Shown here in pieces: positions 45,883 through 56,071 of a stretch of 64,000 nucleotides of DNA. This DNA comes from Arthrobacter mangrovi (GTDB lineage Bacteria; Actinomycetota; Actinomycetes; Actinomycetales; Micrococcaceae). Location: the NCBI RefSeq assembly GCF_026011795.1, contig NZ_BRVS01000002.1, positions 181,976-245,975 on the forward strand, written 5' to 3'. Numbering within the stretch: the first letter of the stretch is position 1; the number at the start of each line of letters is the position of its first letter. Both the position numbers and the translations under genes were made by a program. The notes under the pieces are model-generated. The model was not told where the DNA came from and did not search any database. It was given only the letters and a program-made list of their open reading frames with translations.

Positions 45883-46416
45883 CTAGCTCTGGTTGAAGAA
45901 GGTCGCCTGCTGCTCGCTGGCCTTTTTGTCCTCGCCCAGTACCTCCATGGTCGCGGGCGAAAGCAGGAACACCTTGTTGGTTACCCGCTCGATGCTTCCA
46001 TGCAGCCCGAACACCAGCCCGGCCGAGAAATCGACCAGCCGCTTGGCGTCCGCCTCCCCCATGTCCGTCACATTCATGATCACGGGAATCCCGTCACGGA
46101 AGCTCTCACCGATGACCTTGGCATCGTTGTAGGAGCGGGGATGGACCGTCGTGATCTGACGCAGCACGTTCGACTCCTCGCGGGATGATGGGGCGCGCTT
46201 GATGGGCGTCACCGGGGCACGGTACTCTTCGGCAGCGGCCGGCTTCGCCGGAGCAGGCGGGGTCTCGGCCCGGCGCTCTTCGCGCGCGGGCTCGGGAGCT
46301 TCTTCCTCCCTGGCCGGTAGTTCCCTGCTGGCAGGCTCATTCTGCTCGGCCTCGTACTGCTCGTCACCGTCTGCGAGCCCGAGGTAGATCATTGTCTTGC
46401 GCAAAGCGCCAGCCAT
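45883..46416 (-). CDS. sepF: Cell division protein SepF
   Basis: 177 aa. An N-terminal amphipathic membrane-targeting helix (about 1-15) leads to an acidic Glu/Ala linker (20-80) and the SepF domain (about 88-165; [34 protein letters not shown]). SepF polymerises and anchors FtsZ to the membrane, replacing FtsA, which actinobacteria lack. AGGAG is 6 bases before the ATG. Co-directional with ftsZ. Confidence 0.94.
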   Translation of the reverse strand: MAGALRKTMIYLGLADGDEQYEAEQNEPASRELPAREEEAPEPAREERRAETPPAPAKPAAAEEYRAPVTPIKRAPSSREESNVLRQITTVHPRSYNDAKVIGESFRDGIPVIMNVTDMGEADAKRLVDFSAGLVFGLHGSIERVTNKVFLLSPATMEVLGEDKKASEQQATFFNQS

Positions 46417-46460
46417 GGTCTGCTCCTAATCGTGTCTTCACCACTGCTCCTGCCAAAACG

Positions 46461-47225
46461 CTACATCAAGGGCGGTCGCGGTCCGAGCACATCTGACCCG
46501 ACACGCAGGTGTGTCGCCCCGGCCGCGACGGCCGCTTCGAGGTCCTGGCTCATCCCCGCCGAAACCATCCCGGCCGCGGGGTGTGTGCGGCGCAGTTCGG
46601 CGGAATACTCCATTAGCCTGGAGAAGGCCTCGGCCGGGTCCGCTCCCAGCGGGGCAACGGCCATCAGCCCGCCCAGTTCCAGCCCCTCGGCCGCGGACAC
46701 CGCGGCCGCAAGGGCCTCGATGTCTTCCGGGCGGGCCCCGCCACGCCCCGAGGATCCTGCGCCTGACTGCGCCGGCCGGTTCTCCAGGTCCACTTGGAGC
46801 AGGACCAGCAGATCCCCCCGCGGCCGGACTCCGTGTTCCGCCCGCCGGGCCTGTTCCGCGGCCATCGCCTTGGAGAGCGACTTGACCAGGGACAAACGGT
46901 CGACCGAGTGGACCGCGTGGGCGTACCGCACGACCGACTTCGCCTTATTCGTCTGGAGCTGGCCGATGAAGTGCCATCGCAGGCCGGCCGCGGCCGGCAA
47001 GGCTTCCAGCTCCGCGGCTTTCGCGGCAGCTTCCTGGTCCCTGTTCTCCCCGACGTCCCGGACCTCCAGATCCGCCAGCGCGGCAACATCCGACGCAGGG
47101 AAGAACTTCGTGACGACGATCAGTTCCGGGGCCGGGCCGGAGCGCCGGGCAGCGGCCGCGGCGATCCTCTCCCGCACCCGCGCCAGGTTCGCCGCAAGCT
47201 GGTCTTTCCGTTCTGCGTCCGTCAT
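46461..47225 (-). CDS. YggS family pyridoxal phosphate-binding protein
   Basis: 254 aa single-domain PLP protein of the alanine racemase fold. The PLP lysine is in LIVVTKFFP near residue 39; GENRDQEAAAK and WHFIGQLQTNK are family motifs, and the phosphate-binding end is HLRVGSDVLGPR. The usual family word is GENY; here it is GENR. A Gly/Ser/Arg insert lies near residue 155 (PAQSGAGSSGRG). It probably buffers PLP and affects amino acid homeostasis. ATG overlaps the pgeF stop by 4 bases. Confidence 0.92.
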   Translation of the reverse strand: MTDAERKDQLAANLARVRERIAAAAARRSGPAPELIVVTKFFPASDVAALADLEVRDVGENRDQEAAAKAAELEALPAAAGLRWHFIGQLQTNKAKSVVRYAHAVHSVDRLSLVKSLSKAMAAEQARRAEHGVRPRGDLLVLLQVDLENRPAQSGAGSSGRGGARPEDIEALAAAVSAAEGLELGGLMAVAPLGADPAEAFSRLMEYSAELRRTHPAAGMVSAGMSQDLEAAVAAGATHLRVGSDVLGPRPPLM

Positions 47226-47926
47226 GCTTCCGTCCAGACGAGGCCTGCGAACCGGCCGGTGGCGTGGTCCCTTCGGTAAGAGAAAAGTTGCGGGTGTTCC
47301 AGGGTGCACGCGTCGACCCGATGCACGGCGACGTCCATGGAAGCCAGTTGTGCGGCGGCAGCGGCGGGAAGGTCCAGGGCGGGTGTTCCCCACGAGGTTT
47401 CGGAACGCAGCTCGGGCAGGGCCGCCGTCGCCTCCTCCTGCATGGCGGCAGGAACCTCGTAGCACCGCCCGCAGATGGCCGGGCCGATCCATGCACGCAG
47501 ACCCGATCCGCCGGCGGACTCCAGCCGACGGACCGTATTCACGAGGACGCCGTCCAGCAGTCCCCGGCGGCCGGCGTGGGCCACGCCGGTCGCATACCCA
47601 TGGCCGGTATTGGCCGTGAAGACCACGGGAAGGCAGTCCGCGACCATGACCCCCAGCGGCACATCGCCGCCGGGGGCCACCAACGCGTCCAGCTCGGCGG
47701 GACCTTCGGTCGGCTCCATCGGGCGTGCCGTCCCCACATTGGCGGAATGGACCTGGTTCATGAACCGCAGGCCGCCGTCGCCGATCCCCAAGGCAGACTC
47801 GAGGGCCCGTCGGTGCCGCCCCACGGTCCCGGGATCATCGCCGACGTGCAGCGCCAGGTTTCCGGCGGTGCTGTCCGTGAACCCGACCCACAACCCGTCG
47901 TCGACCTGTTCCCGCCACCAAAACAT
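47222..47926 (-). CDS. pgeF: Peptidoglycan editing factor PgeF (YfiH/LACC1 family)
   Basis: 234 aa. Cys/His-rich family fold: MNQVHSANV, MVADCLPVVF and GVAHAGRRGLLDGV give the conserved His/Cys metal residues, with a Cys pair in ICGRCYEVP. In E. coli the homologue removes wrong L-serine from peptidoglycan precursors; older annotations say laccase. GGAGG is 7 bases before the ATG. Between ftsZ and yggS, as in other actinobacteria. The GHAGW motif of the family reads AHAGR here. Confidence 0.9.
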   Translation of the reverse strand: MFWWREQVDDGLWVGFTDSTAGNLALHVGDDPGTVGRHRRALESALGIGDGGLRFMNQVHSANVGTARPMEPTEGPAELDALVAPGGDVPLGVMVADCLPVVFTANTGHGYATGVAHAGRRGLLDGVLVNTVRRLESAGGSGLRAWIGPAICGRCYEVPAAMQEEATAALPELRSETSWGTPALDLPAAAAAQLASMDVAVHRVDACTLEHPQLFSYRRDHATGRFAGLVWTEA

Positions 47927-47955
47927 TGCCGGACCTCCTCCGTGCAGCAGACCTC

Positions 47956-49164
47956 CTACTTCAGGAAGTCGGGAACGTCCAGGTCATCGGCGCGGCCGGC
48001 TGCCAGGTCCGGTTCGACGACGGCCGGAAGGTCCACGTCGAATCCTGCGTCAGCCGGCAGGTCGTAGCCACGGGGACCGCCGTGGCCCCACGACCTGGCC
48101 GCGCCGGACGCAGCCTGCGCTTCGACCGGCTCCGCGGCCGGCTGCGAAGGCGGCACGGAAGGGGCAGCCGGGGCGGCAGCAGCAGGCTTGTGGGCGGGCT
48201 GGGCCGCGGAGGTGACGTCCACCTGGTCGAAGCCGGCGGCGATGACGGTCACGCGCGCTTCGTCTCCGAGCGCATCGTCGATCACGGCGCCGAAGATGAT
48301 GTTCGCCTCCGGGTGCGCGACCTCCTGGACCAGGCGGGCCGCTTCGTTGATCTCGAACAGGCCGAGGTCGGAGCCGCCCTGGATCGACAGCAGCACACCG
48401 TGCGCGCCGTCGATGGAGGCCTCGAGCAGCGGCGAGGCGATGGCCAGTTCCGCCGCCTTGACTGCACGGTCTTCCCCGCGGGCCGAGCCGATGCCCATCA
48501 GCGCCGAGCCCGCGCCCTGCATGACGGACTTGACGTCGGCGAAGTCGAGGTTGATCAAGCCGGGCGTGGTGATGAGGTCGGTGATGCCCTGGACACCGGA
48601 GAGCAGGACCTGGTCCGCCGAGCGGAAGGCATCCAGCATGGAAACATTGCGGTCGCTGATGGAGAGCAGCCGGTCGTTCGGGATGACGATCAACGTATCG
48701 ACTTCGTCCCGAAGGGTCTCGATGCCGCTTTCCGCCTGGTTGGACCGGCGGCGACCCTCGAAGGTGAAGGGCCGGGTGACCACGCCGATGGTCAGAGCGC
48801 CCAGCGAACGCGCGATGCGGGCCACTACCGGCGCACCGCCGGTGCCCGTGCCGCCGCCCTCGCCGGCGGTCACGAACACCATGTCCGCGCCGCGCAGGAC
48901 TTCCTCGATCTCTTCGGCGTGGTCCTCGGCCGCCTTGCGGCCGACCTCAGGATCCGCCCCGGCGCCGAGGCCCCGGGTAAGTTCACGGCCGACGTCGAGC
49001 TTGACGTCGGCGTCGCTCATGAGCAGGGCCTGAGCATCTGTATTGATCGCGATGAACTCGACTCCGCGGAGTCCCACCTCGATCATGCGGTTGACGGCGT
49101 TCACGCCACCGCCGCCGATGCCGACGACCTTGATGACGGCCAAGTAATTTTGCGGTGCTGCCAC
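47956..49164 (-). CDS. ftsZ: Cell division GTPase FtsZ
   Basis: 402 aa tubulin homologue that forms the Z ring. GTP-binding signature [13 protein letters not shown] near residue 95, N-terminal [13 protein letters not shown], and T7 synergy-loop region [11 protein letters not shown] near 190. The Pro/Ala-rich linker (about 315-370) ends in the conserved C-terminal peptide [10 protein letters not shown], which binds SepF/FtsW. I start at the GTG at 49164 ([10 protein letters not shown]), the conserved N-terminus; the 28 codons open upstream are unlike the family. AGGGACA precedes it. It likely has its own promoter in the ftsQ-ftsZ gap. Confidence 0.97.
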   Translation of the reverse strand: MAAPQNYLAVIKVVGIGGGGVNAVNRMIEVGLRGVEFIAINTDAQALLMSDADVKLDVGRELTRGLGAGADPEVGRKAAEDHAEEIEEVLRGADMVFVTAGEGGGTGTGGAPVVARIARSLGALTIGVVTRPFTFEGRRRSNQAESGIETLRDEVDTLIVIPNDRLLSISDRNVSMLDAFRSADQVLLSGVQGITDLITTPGLINLDFADVKSVMQGAGSALMGIGSARGEDRAVKAAELAIASPLLEASIDGAHGVLLSIQGGSDLGLFEINEAARLVQEVAHPEANIIFGAVIDDALGDEARVTVIAAGFDQVDVTSAAQPAHKPAAAAPAAPSVPPSQPAAEPVEAQAASGAARSWGHGGPRGYDLPADAGFDVDLPAVVEPDLAAGRADDLDVPDFLK

Positions 49165-49372
49165 GTCCTGTGTCCCTTGTTCGTATCTCTGCTCTGGTCT
49201 TGTCCTCCAGGCCGGAGCGAGCCGCCAGCCCATCGGTTCGCCTGGCATAACGTTAACTCTCAGGTTGAGGGTTAGAGTTATGTCAAGCTACTTCTATTCC
49301 GAGACGCTATTGGCATCATTGCCCTCATGCAATGACCAGCCGCCGCGTGTCGTCCAACTGCGTTTCTATTGC
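49165..49372 (-). promoter_or_regulatory. ftsQ-ftsZ gap, likely ftsZ promoter region
   Basis: 208 bases, AT-richer than its surroundings. TTGACA on the minus strand (49286 to 49281) is a good -35 candidate, but I see no -10 at a normal distance. An inverted repeat occupies 49254-49280. Confidence 0.45.
49254..49280. repeat. Inverted repeat in the ftsZ upstream region
   Basis: TAACTCT (49254-49260) and AGAGTTA (49274-49280) are exact inverted copies around a 13-base centre that itself contains CTCAGGTTGAG-type symmetry. Next to the TTGACA; a possible operator or mRNA hairpin. Confidence 0.5.
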
Positions 49373-50617
49373 TCATCTCGTGACCGGCCGCGTCGGTGTC
49401 GAGACGTCGTATACCGTAATACCGCCCTCCGGCTCCTCCGCCTTAAGCAGCACTTCGAAGACCTTCGCCTTCAAGTCCAGCTGGTCGGCGTTGCCCCAGA
49501 TGACCTTCTTGCCGTTGGTCAGCTGCAGCTGGACGGAGTCCACGGTCTTGGCGGAGGCGTGTTCCAGCTCCGCCAGCACATCCTGCGGCAAGGCGCCCAG
49601 GACCGTCGTCAACGTCCGGAAAATCTCCCGGTCGTCGGCGACCGTGCTGTCGTCGATCAGCGGGAGTTCGGCGTCCGTCCGCTTCCCGACCGTCGCCAGC
49701 CGCTTGCCGTCCGAGTTGACCAGGGCAAACTTCTTGCCGGTCTCCAGCAGCGCCACCGGCGGGTGCTCGATCACCTTGACGCCGAGTTCGGACGGCGGTT
49801 TCGCCTCGACTGCGACATCATGCACCGCGGGAAACTTGCTCAGCAGCGCCCTGACCTCCTTGTCGCTGACCTGCGGCAGAGGTTTGCCCTTCAGCGGCTC
49901 CAGGGCGGCCACGACCTGTGCCTTCGGAGTCAGGTCGGTCCCGCTGACGCTCACTGCCTGGACCGCCAGCACCGGGGAAAAGACCAGGACGGCAAGCAGC
50001 CCGACGAAGAGGACTATCGCGGTGGCACCGCCGATGAGCAGCCGTCGGCGCAGTTTGCGCCTGGGAGACTCGGGGAACGCGACGACCGTCCGTGCTGCGT
50101 CGTCCACGGACGACGCCGTCACGGCCTTGCGCTGCCTGGTGGGCTTGGCGGCCGGTCGGCTGCCCCCGGCGATCGTCCCGCCGCCGGCGGCCGGTCTTCC
50201 CGAGCCGCCGCTGCGTCCGCCGGCCTCCCTCTCCGATACCCGGCCCGTTTTCCCCCAAGCGAGGGCTCGCCAGCCGGCGCCGGTCTTGCCGCTGCTGCCT
50301 TCCGGAGGCTCGGGCAGAGCCTTGGTGGCGCTCGTCGCCGTGCTGCTCTTGACGCCCATGGCCGTGACCTTGCCCGAGTTGATCCGGACGGTGCCGGGCT
50401 CCGCCCCGGAGGGTTCCTGCCCGGCGCCCCTCGGGCCGGAGGAGCGCTTCGGGGGATCCGGATTCCGGTGCCCCTCGCCGGTGCGCTTCCCGGGGTCCGC
50501 GGGCGGCTGGACGCCGGAACCCGCTGCCGGCCGGGCCGGCCGCGAAGCGGCGCCGGCACCGCCGGAACCCGGAGCAGCCTTGGGCGTGGCGGGCTTGCGC
50601 GGCTTCCGGACCGCCAT
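49373..50617 (-). CDS. ftsQ: Cell division protein FtsQ with a long N-terminal extension
   Basis: 414 aa bitopic divisome protein that bridges FtsZ-ring and septal synthase subcomplexes. A basic Gly/Pro/Ala-rich cytoplasmic region covers 1-185; the membrane helix is at about 192-213, and the POTRA domain follows (VQAVSVSGTDLT onward, about 219-290), then the beta domain with DSVQLQLTNGKKVIWGNAD. The cytoplasmic part is much longer than the usual 20-100 residues. Third positions are GC-rich across it, so it looks translated, but an internal start cannot be excluded: Met at residue 87 is a candidate. The ATG shares one base with the murC stop (TGATG). Confidence 0.9.
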   Translation of the reverse strand: MAVRKPRKPATPKAAPGSGGAGAASRPARPAAGSGVQPPADPGKRTGEGHRNPDPPKRSSGPRGAGQEPSGAEPGTVRINSGKVTAMGVKSSTATSATKALPEPPEGSSGKTGAGWRALAWGKTGRVSEREAGGRSGGSGRPAAGGGTIAGGSRPAAKPTRQRKAVTASSVDDAARTVVAFPESPRRKLRRRLLIGGATAIVLFVGLLAVLVFSPVLAVQAVSVSGTDLTPKAQVVAALEPLKGKPLPQVSDKEVRALLSKFPAVHDVAVEAKPPSELGVKVIEHPPVALLETGKKFALVNSDGKRLATVGKRTDAELPLIDDSTVADDREIFRTLTTVLGALPQDVLAELEHASAKTVDSVQLQLTNGKKVIWGNADQLDLKAKVFEVLLKAEEPEGGITVYDVSTPTRPVTR

Positions 50618-52047
50618 CAGTGGCGGCCGTCCGCTGTCCGGCGGGCCAGGTCCTCCACGAGCCGCGGTCCGTATTGCGTGACGTCCCCTGCCCCGATGGT
50701 CATCACGATGTCGCCGGGCTGCGCGCGCCCGGCCACGGCCAGGACGGCGTGGTCCGGATCGGGCTCGTAGCCGCCCGACGTGTCCAGCCGCTCGGTGATC
50801 AGCTCGCTGGTGACGCCGGGGATGGGGTCCTCGCGGGCCGGGTAGATGTCCAGCACCGCCACGCTGTCCGCCAGCGACAGCGCCTTGGCGAAGTCGGCGG
50901 CGAACTCGCGGGTCCGGGAGAACAAGTGTGGCTGGAACAGCACGTGGACTTGATGGCCCTGGGCCACCCGCCGGGCTGCCTGGAGCGCCGCCTCAACCTC
51001 GGTGGGGTGATGGGCGTAGTCGTCGAAGACGCGGACGCCGCCGGCTTCGCCGCGCGCCTCGAACCGGCGGGCTGCCCCGGTAAAGCCGGCGAGTCCGGCC
51101 GCGGCAGCCGCGGGTTCCAACCCGACGCCGAGCCCGGCCGCGAAGGCAGCAGCGGCATTGCGGATATTGTGCTCGCCCGGCACCTGCAGCCTCAGCTCCT
51201 GGGTACCGCCGTCGAATTCGAGGGTGCTGGAACTCGACGCCGCATCGAAGCGGCTGTCCCGAATGCGGACGTCCGCGTCTTCGGCATAGCCGTAGCCGAC
51301 GATCCGCTGTCCGGTGCCGCGCGCCCGGAAGCGCTCGGCCAGGGCACGGGCCCCGGGATCGTCGAGGCACACGACCAGCACGCCATCCTGAGGCAGGAGC
51401 CCGGCGAAACTGTCGAACGAGGCATAGACGGACTCGGCCGAGCCATAGTGGTCGAGGTGGTCCGCCTCCACGTTCGTGACGATGATGGTCTTCGGCAAGT
51501 AGTTGAGGAAAGACCCGTCCGACTCGTCCGCTTCGGCCACGAAGATTCCGCCGGTTCCGTGGGCGGCGTTGACGCCGAGCGCGGCGACGTCGCCGCCGAT
51601 GGCGAAGGAGGGCTCGCGGCCGGCGCTTTGCAGCATCACGGTGACCATCGCCGTCGTCGTTGTCTTGCCGTGCGTCCCCGCGACGGCGATCAGTTCCTGC
51701 GACCCCATCGAGGACGCCAGCGCCACGGAGCGGTGGATGATGTTCAACCCGCCCGCGACCGCCGCCTCGAGCTCGGGGTTGTCCGGCCGGATGGCAGTGG
51801 AGACCACCACGGTGTCCGCGCCGGCGATGTTCCGCCCGTCGTGGCCAACGTGGACCACGGCGCCAAGTTCCTCAAGCTGCCGGAGCGTGCGCGAGTCCTT
51901 GCTGTCGGAACCGGAGACGGCCACGCCGCGGGCCAGCAGGATCCGGGCGATGGCGGACATGCCGGCACCGCCGATGCCGATGAAGTGGACCCGGCCCAGG
52001 TCTTCGAAGGCCAGCCTCGTGGTGGTGTGGAAGTCTGCGGCTTTCAT
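50617..52047 (-). CDS. murC: UDP-N-acetylmuramate-L-alanine ligase
   Basis: 476 aa Mur ligase adding L-Ala to UDP-MurNAc. N-terminal Rossmann motif [14 protein letters not shown] near residue 20, ATP loop [11 protein letters not shown] near 120, central EADESDGSF, and [10 protein letters not shown] near 345. ATG at 52047 with GGGAGGGG 6 bases upstream and a 4-base overlap with the murG stop. The open frame upstream (to 52191) lies in murG and is a shadow. ddl is not between murC and ftsQ. Confidence 0.95.
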   Translation of the reverse strand: MKAADFHTTTRLAFEDLGRVHFIGIGGAGMSAIARILLARGVAVSGSDSKDSRTLRQLEELGAVVHVGHDGRNIAGADTVVVSTAIRPDNPELEAAVAGGLNIIHRSVALASSMGSQELIAVAGTHGKTTTTAMVTVMLQSAGREPSFAIGGDVAALGVNAAHGTGGIFVAEADESDGSFLNYLPKTIIVTNVEADHLDHYGSAESVYASFDSFAGLLPQDGVLVVCLDDPGARALAERFRARGTGQRIVGYGYAEDADVRIRDSRFDAASSSSTLEFDGGTQELRLQVPGEHNIRNAAAAFAAGLGVGLEPAAAAAGLAGFTGAARRFEARGEAGGVRVFDDYAHHPTEVEAALQAARRVAQGHQVHVLFQPHLFSRTREFAADFAKALSLADSVAVLDIYPAREDPIPGVTSELITERLDTSGGYEPDPDHAVLAVAGRAQPGDIVMTIGAGDVTQYGPRLVEDLARRTADGRH

Positions 52048-53153
52048 CGGTTCCCCTCCCCTGCGGCCTCGAAGACCATCTTTGCCATGCGCTGGTCCGC
52101 GTCCCTGATCCCCAGGCCTCGTCCGGCGGCCGCCATGGCTTCCAGCCGGGCAGGGTCCTTGAGCAGGGCCGGCACGTTGGCCTCGACCCATTCCGCGGTA
52201 AAGTCCTGGTCCCGGACGAGGACGGCGCCGCCGGCTCCGACCAGGTCCGCCGCGTTGAGCGCCTGCTCGCCGTTGCCGTGCGGCAGCGGCACCAGCACCG
52301 CGGGCAGGCCGACGGCGGCCACTTCGCAGACAGTAGCGGCACCGGCCCGGGCCAGGAGCAGGTCCGCCGCGGCGTAGACATCCTCCATGCCGTCGACATA
52401 TTCGACCTGCTTGTAGCCGGGGGCGGCCAGGGGGGAACCCGCCCCGTCCAGCTGCTGCTTGCCCCGCCCCGTGATGTGCAGGGTCTGGATCCCGGCGTCC
52501 GCCAGCGCCGGGAGCGCCGCCGAGATCGTGCGGTTGATGCTGGCTGCTCCGGAAGAGCCGCCGGTGACGATCAGGGTGGGCTTGTCCGCCGCCAGTTTCA
52601 GCCGTTCGCGCGCCGCCGGCCGCCGGGCGGCCCGGTCCAGCGAGGAGATTTCCGTGCGCATCGGCATTCCCACCCAGGCGGCATGGGGCAGCCGCGTGCT
52701 CCGGAAGGCCACCGCGACATGCCGCGTCAGCCGGGCGCCCACCCGGTTGGCCAGCCCCGGCCGCGCGTTCGCTTCGTGGATCACCATCGGGACGTTGGCC
52801 CGGCGCGCGGCGATGTACATGGGTGTGCTGACGTAGCCGCCGACGCCGACCACGACGTCCGCACCGGCCTGTTCGATGATTCCGCGGGCCTGCCTGACGG
52901 CGGCCGCGAACTTGAACGGAAGCTTCAGCAGGTCCAGCGAGGGACGCCGCGGCATCGGGACCCGCTCAATGGTCGTCAGCTCGAACCCTGCGGCGGGGAC
53001 CAGGCGGGTTTCCATGCCGGCCGCGGTGCCGACCGCCAGGATCCGCGCGTCGGGTTCATCGGTCCGGATGGCCCGGGCGATCGCGAGCAGGGGGCTGATG
53101 TGCCCGGCTGTACCGCCGCCAGCGAGAACCACGGAAAGGTTCGGGGAGTTCAT
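52044..53153 (-). CDS. murG: Lipid II-forming GlcNAc transferase MurG
   Basis: 369 aa membrane-associated glycosyltransferase that converts lipid I to lipid II. Gly loop [14 protein letters not shown] near residue 10, VVGVGGYVS near 96, [12 protein letters not shown] near 120, [10 protein letters not shown] near 190, and the UDP-GlcNAc region [12 protein letters not shown] with [10 protein letters not shown] near 290. HISPLLA stands where many MurG proteins have HVNPLLA. ATG at 53153 lacks a strong Shine-Dalgarno, so reinitiation after ftsW (59-base gap) may drive it. Confidence 0.94.
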   Translation of the reverse strand: MNSPNLSVVLAGGGTAGHISPLLAIARAIRTDEPDARILAVGTAAGMETRLVPAAGFELTTIERVPMPRRPSLDLLKLPFKFAAAVRQARGIIEQAGADVVVGVGGYVSTPMYIAARRANVPMVIHEANARPGLANRVGARLTRHVAVAFRSTRLPHAAWVGMPMRTEISSLDRAARRPAARERLKLAADKPTLIVTGGSSGAASINRTISAALPALADAGIQTLHITGRGKQQLDGAGSPLAAPGYKQVEYVDGMEDVYAAADLLLARAGAATVCEVAAVGLPAVLVPLPHGNGEQALNAADLVGAGGAVLVRDQDFTAEWVEANVPALLKDPARLEAMAAAGRGLGIRDADQRMAKMVFEAAGEGNR

Positions 53154-53212
53154 CTTGGTGCTTGGGTACCTTCTGTTTCGGGACAAAAAATTGCGGGGCG
53201 GCCACGGGCAGT

Positions 53213-54517
53213 TCAGGCCCGGCGGACCTTTTTTGCCTGCGCGGCCCGTTTGGCGTCCGGCCGCGCAAAGGACAACAGTACCCCCACGGCGGCAAGCGTG
53301 ATGGTCAAAGCCGACCCGCCGTAGGAGATGAACGGCAGCGGCACGCCGATGACCGGCAGCAGCCCCGTGACAACCCCCATGTTGACGAAGGCCTGCCCGA
53401 TGATCCAGACCATGATGGCCCCGCCGAAGATCCGCACGAACGCATCGTCGCGGCGCATCACTGTACGGACAATAGCGACGGCGAGGATGCCGAAGAGCGC
53501 GACCACCACCAGTGTGCCGAGCAGTCCCAGCTCCTCGCCGATGATGGCGAAGATGTAGTCGTTGTGCGCCTCGGGAATCCAGCTGTACTTCTGCCGGCTC
53601 TGGCCCAGGCCCACGCCCCACCAGCCGCCGGAGGCGAGGGCGAAGAGGCCGTTGCAGGACTGCATGTTCAGCCCGGTCGTATCGTCGCAGCTCTGGTCCA
53701 GCCACATGGTGATGCGGGCCACGCGGTTGGGGCTGGTGATCGCCAGCAGCAGCACGCCGGCAACGGCGGTGGCGCCGGCGATGGCGAACAGCTTCATCCG
53801 CGCTCCGCCGAAGAACAGCGCGCCGGCGACGATGAGCATGATGATCATGGCGGTGCCCAGGTCGTTCCCGGCCAGGACCAGCAGGACCACCAGTCCGCCG
53901 ACCGGTAGCACGGGCACCACCAGGTGCTTCCACTCGTGCAGCAGCGGACCCTTGCGGACGAGGATGCACGCGATCCACAGGCCGAGGGCAAGTTTGGCCG
54001 CCTCCGAAGGCTGGGCGGTAACGCCTGGCGCAAGCTGGATCCAGTTCCGGTTGCCGTTCACGTTGACGCCAAGCGGCGTGAACACCAGTACCAGCAGCGC
54101 GAGCGAGAGCCCCAGGGCAGGCCAGCCAAGTTTCTTGTAGGTGGGAATACTGAGACGGGACAGTACCAGCATCAGGATGATGCCGCCCGCGGCGAAGAGG
54201 CCCTGCTTCATGAACAGGTCGAAGGGCGAGGCGCCCTCGGCAATCGATTCCACGGCCGACGACGAGAGCACCATGAGCAGGCCGATCGCGGTCAGCGCCA
54301 GCGCCGAACCCAGGATCAGGTAGTAGCTGAACCCCGACGGCTCGCGGTCCGCGCCGTCGGCCCGGTCCAGCAGGGCCTTGGCCTTGACCAGCCACGCCGC
54401 GCGCGGCTCCCGGGGTGGAGCCGCAGGCCGCTGCCCGCCGGCCGACACCGCGGTATTTCCTGCCGCGGCCTTCGACGCCGGCTTCCGGGACGAGCCCCGG
54501 GTAGGCGTGGTGACCAT
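53213..54517 (-). CDS. ftsW: Septal peptidoglycan glycosyltransferase FtsW
   Basis: 434 aa SEDS-family polymerase with ten helices after a cytoplasmic N-terminus of about 60 residues. Conserved sites: [53 protein letters not shown] region (catalytic-side loop with Glu and Asp) and [14 protein letters not shown]. The C-terminus is basic ([16 protein letters not shown]). AAGGAG is 6 bases before the ATG. Works with the FtsI transpeptidase encoded in the same cluster. Confidence 0.94.
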   Translation of the reverse strand: MVTTPTRGSSRKPASKAAAGNTAVSAGGQRPAAPPREPRAAWLVKAKALLDRADGADREPSGFSYYLILGSALALTAIGLLMVLSSSAVESIAEGASPFDLFMKQGLFAAGGIILMLVLSRLSIPTYKKLGWPALGLSLALLVLVFTPLGVNVNGNRNWIQLAPGVTAQPSEAAKLALGLWIACILVRKGPLLHEWKHLVVPVLPVGGLVVLLVLAGNDLGTAMIIMLIVAGALFFGGARMKLFAIAGATAVAGVLLLAITSPNRVARITMWLDQSCDDTTGLNMQSCNGLFALASGGWWGVGLGQSRQKYSWIPEAHNDYIFAIIGEELGLLGTLVVVALFGILAVAIVRTVMRRDDAFVRIFGGAIMVWIIGQAFVNMGVVTGLLPVIGVPLPFISYGGSALTITLAAVGVLLSFARPDAKRAAQAKKVRRA

Positions 54518-54526
54518 CAGTACTCC

Positions 54527-56071
54527 TTATCCGGTCTGCGCCGGTCCTTCCCCAAGTCCGCGTACGGCTTCAATGAATGCATCGCCGCGGTCGGCATAGG
54601 ACCTGAACTGATCCATCGAAGCAGCCGCCGGAGCCATGAGCACGGTGTCGCCATCGGAGGCGATCTGCGCTGCGGCCTCGACCGCGCGCGCCATGATCCG
54701 ATCGCCGCCCGCCAGCGCCTCTCCGCTTCCGCCAGGCTGCCCGCTCCCAGTCTCTCGCGGCGGAACCGCGATTACCGGGACATCCGGCGCGTGTCGTTCC
54801 AGGGCCGCCAGAAGGCCGGCGCTGTCCACTCCGATGATGACGGCGGCCTTGAGCCTGGCGGCGTGCAGGGACACGAGTTCGGCGTAGTCCACGCCCTTGG
54901 ACAGGCCGCCGGCGATCCACACGACCGACGGGAAGGCAGCCAGGGAGGCCGAGGCGGCGTGGGGGTTGGTCGCCTTGGAATCGTTGATCCACAGCACTCC
55001 GTGCCGTTCGGCGACCTTCTGGATCCGGTGCGCGCCGGGATCGAAAGACCGGATGCCTTCCCGCACCGCGGCGGGTTCGACTCCATACGCCCGCACGAGC
55101 GCCGCCGCGGCCAGTGCGTTCGCCACCAGATGGCGCGGAGCCACTTCGCCGAGGTCGGAGATGGCGGCCAGTTCGGCGGCGGAGTCCTTGCGCTGCTCAA
55201 TGAACGCGCGGTCCACCAGCAGGTCCTCCACAACGCCCACCATGCTGATCGCCGGCATCCCCGTGGTGAAGCCGATGGCCCGGCAGCCCTCGACGACGTC
55301 CGCCTCTTCGACCATCGACTCGGTTTCCCGCTGCTCGGCGTTGTAGACGCAGGCCACGCGGGTGTTGGCATAGACCTTGGCCTTGTCCGCCAGGTAGTTC
55401 CCGTACGAACCGTGCCAGTCGACGTGGTCCTGGGCTACGTTGAGGCAGACGCTGGCCAGCGGGGAGAGGGAATGCGACCAGTGCAGCTGGAAGCTGGACA
55501 GTTCGACGGCGATCACATCGTAGCCCTCGGGGTCCCTGACTGCATCCAGGATGGGCGTGCCCACGTTGCCGGCGGCGATCGCCCTGAGACCCGCGGCCTG
55601 CAGCATCGATGCGGTCAGGCCTACCGTGGTGGTCTTGCCGTTCGTGCCGGTGATGGCCAGCCACTCGGCGGTCTTGCGGCCCGCCTTCTCACGGACCCGC
55701 CAGGCCAGTTCGACGTCCCCCCAGATCGGGATGCCGGCAGCCGCCGCGGCGGCCAGCAGGGGCTGTTCGGGGCTCCAGCCCGGCGAGGTCACAATGAGTT
55801 CGGCCGGCTCCCCGTCAACCAGCGGCAGGGTCTCGGCGGCCGAGCCGCCCAGCAGCACCTGCCGGGCGCCGACGATGTCCAGCGTGTCGGCCTTGGCGCG
55901 GTTCCCCTCGGAGTCGCGTCCGTCCACGACGACGACCCGGGCGCCGAGTTCGATCAGCGTGTCCGCGGCGGAAAAACCGCTTAGTCCGATGCCGGTTACG
56001 ACGACGCGCAGGCCCGCCCAGTCGGCGTCCCACGTCGTCAGTTCGTCCAGCCGGCTTCCGTGCGTGCTCAC
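54527..56071 (-). CDS. murD: UDP-MurNAc-L-alanine-D-glutamate ligase
   Basis: 514 aa Mur ligase adding D-Glu. N-terminal [15 protein letters not shown] near residue 25, ATP loop [12 protein letters not shown] near 135, [11 protein letters not shown] near 215, and [11 protein letters not shown] near 345. The GTG at 56071 (start [11 protein letters not shown]) is preferred because GTGA overlaps the mraY stop; an in-frame ATG five codons upstream is an alternative. Open frame to 56404 is mraY shadow. A Gly/Ser-rich insert ([14 protein letters not shown]) precedes the last helix. Confidence 0.94.
   Translation of the reverse strand: MSTHGSRLDELTTWDADWAGLRVVVTGIGLSGFSAADTLIELGARVVVVDGRDSEGNRAKADTLDIVGARQVLLGGSAAETLPLVDGEPAELIVTSPGWSPEQPLLAAAAAAGIPIWGDVELAWRVREKAGRKTAEWLAITGTNGKTTTVGLTASMLQAAGLRAIAAGNVGTPILDAVRDPEGYDVIAVELSSFQLHWSHSLSPLASVCLNVAQDHVDWHGSYGNYLADKAKVYANTRVACVYNAEQRETESMVEEADVVEGCRAIGFTTGMPAISMVGVVEDLLVDRAFIEQRKDSAAELAAISDLGEVAPRHLVANALAAAALVRAYGVEPAAVREGIRSFDPGAHRIQKVAERHGVLWINDSKATNPHAASASLAAFPSVVWIAGGLSKGVDYAELVSLHAARLKAAVIIGVDSAGLLAALERHAPDVPVIAVPPRETGSGQPGGSGEALAGGDRIMARAVEAAAQIASDGDTVLMAPAAASMDQFRSYADRGDAFIEAVRGLGEGPAQTG

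Noticed and set aside
49281..49286. A full -35/-10 promoter for ftsZ
   Set aside because: TTGACA is present, but the nearest TANNNT-like hexamer (TAACGT) is 25 bases away, outside the usual 16-18. Only the -35 candidate is kept.
53154..54395. A MurG frame open for 414 extra codons upstream
   Set aside because: It runs through ftsW in another frame; MurG motifs begin only after the ATG at 53153.
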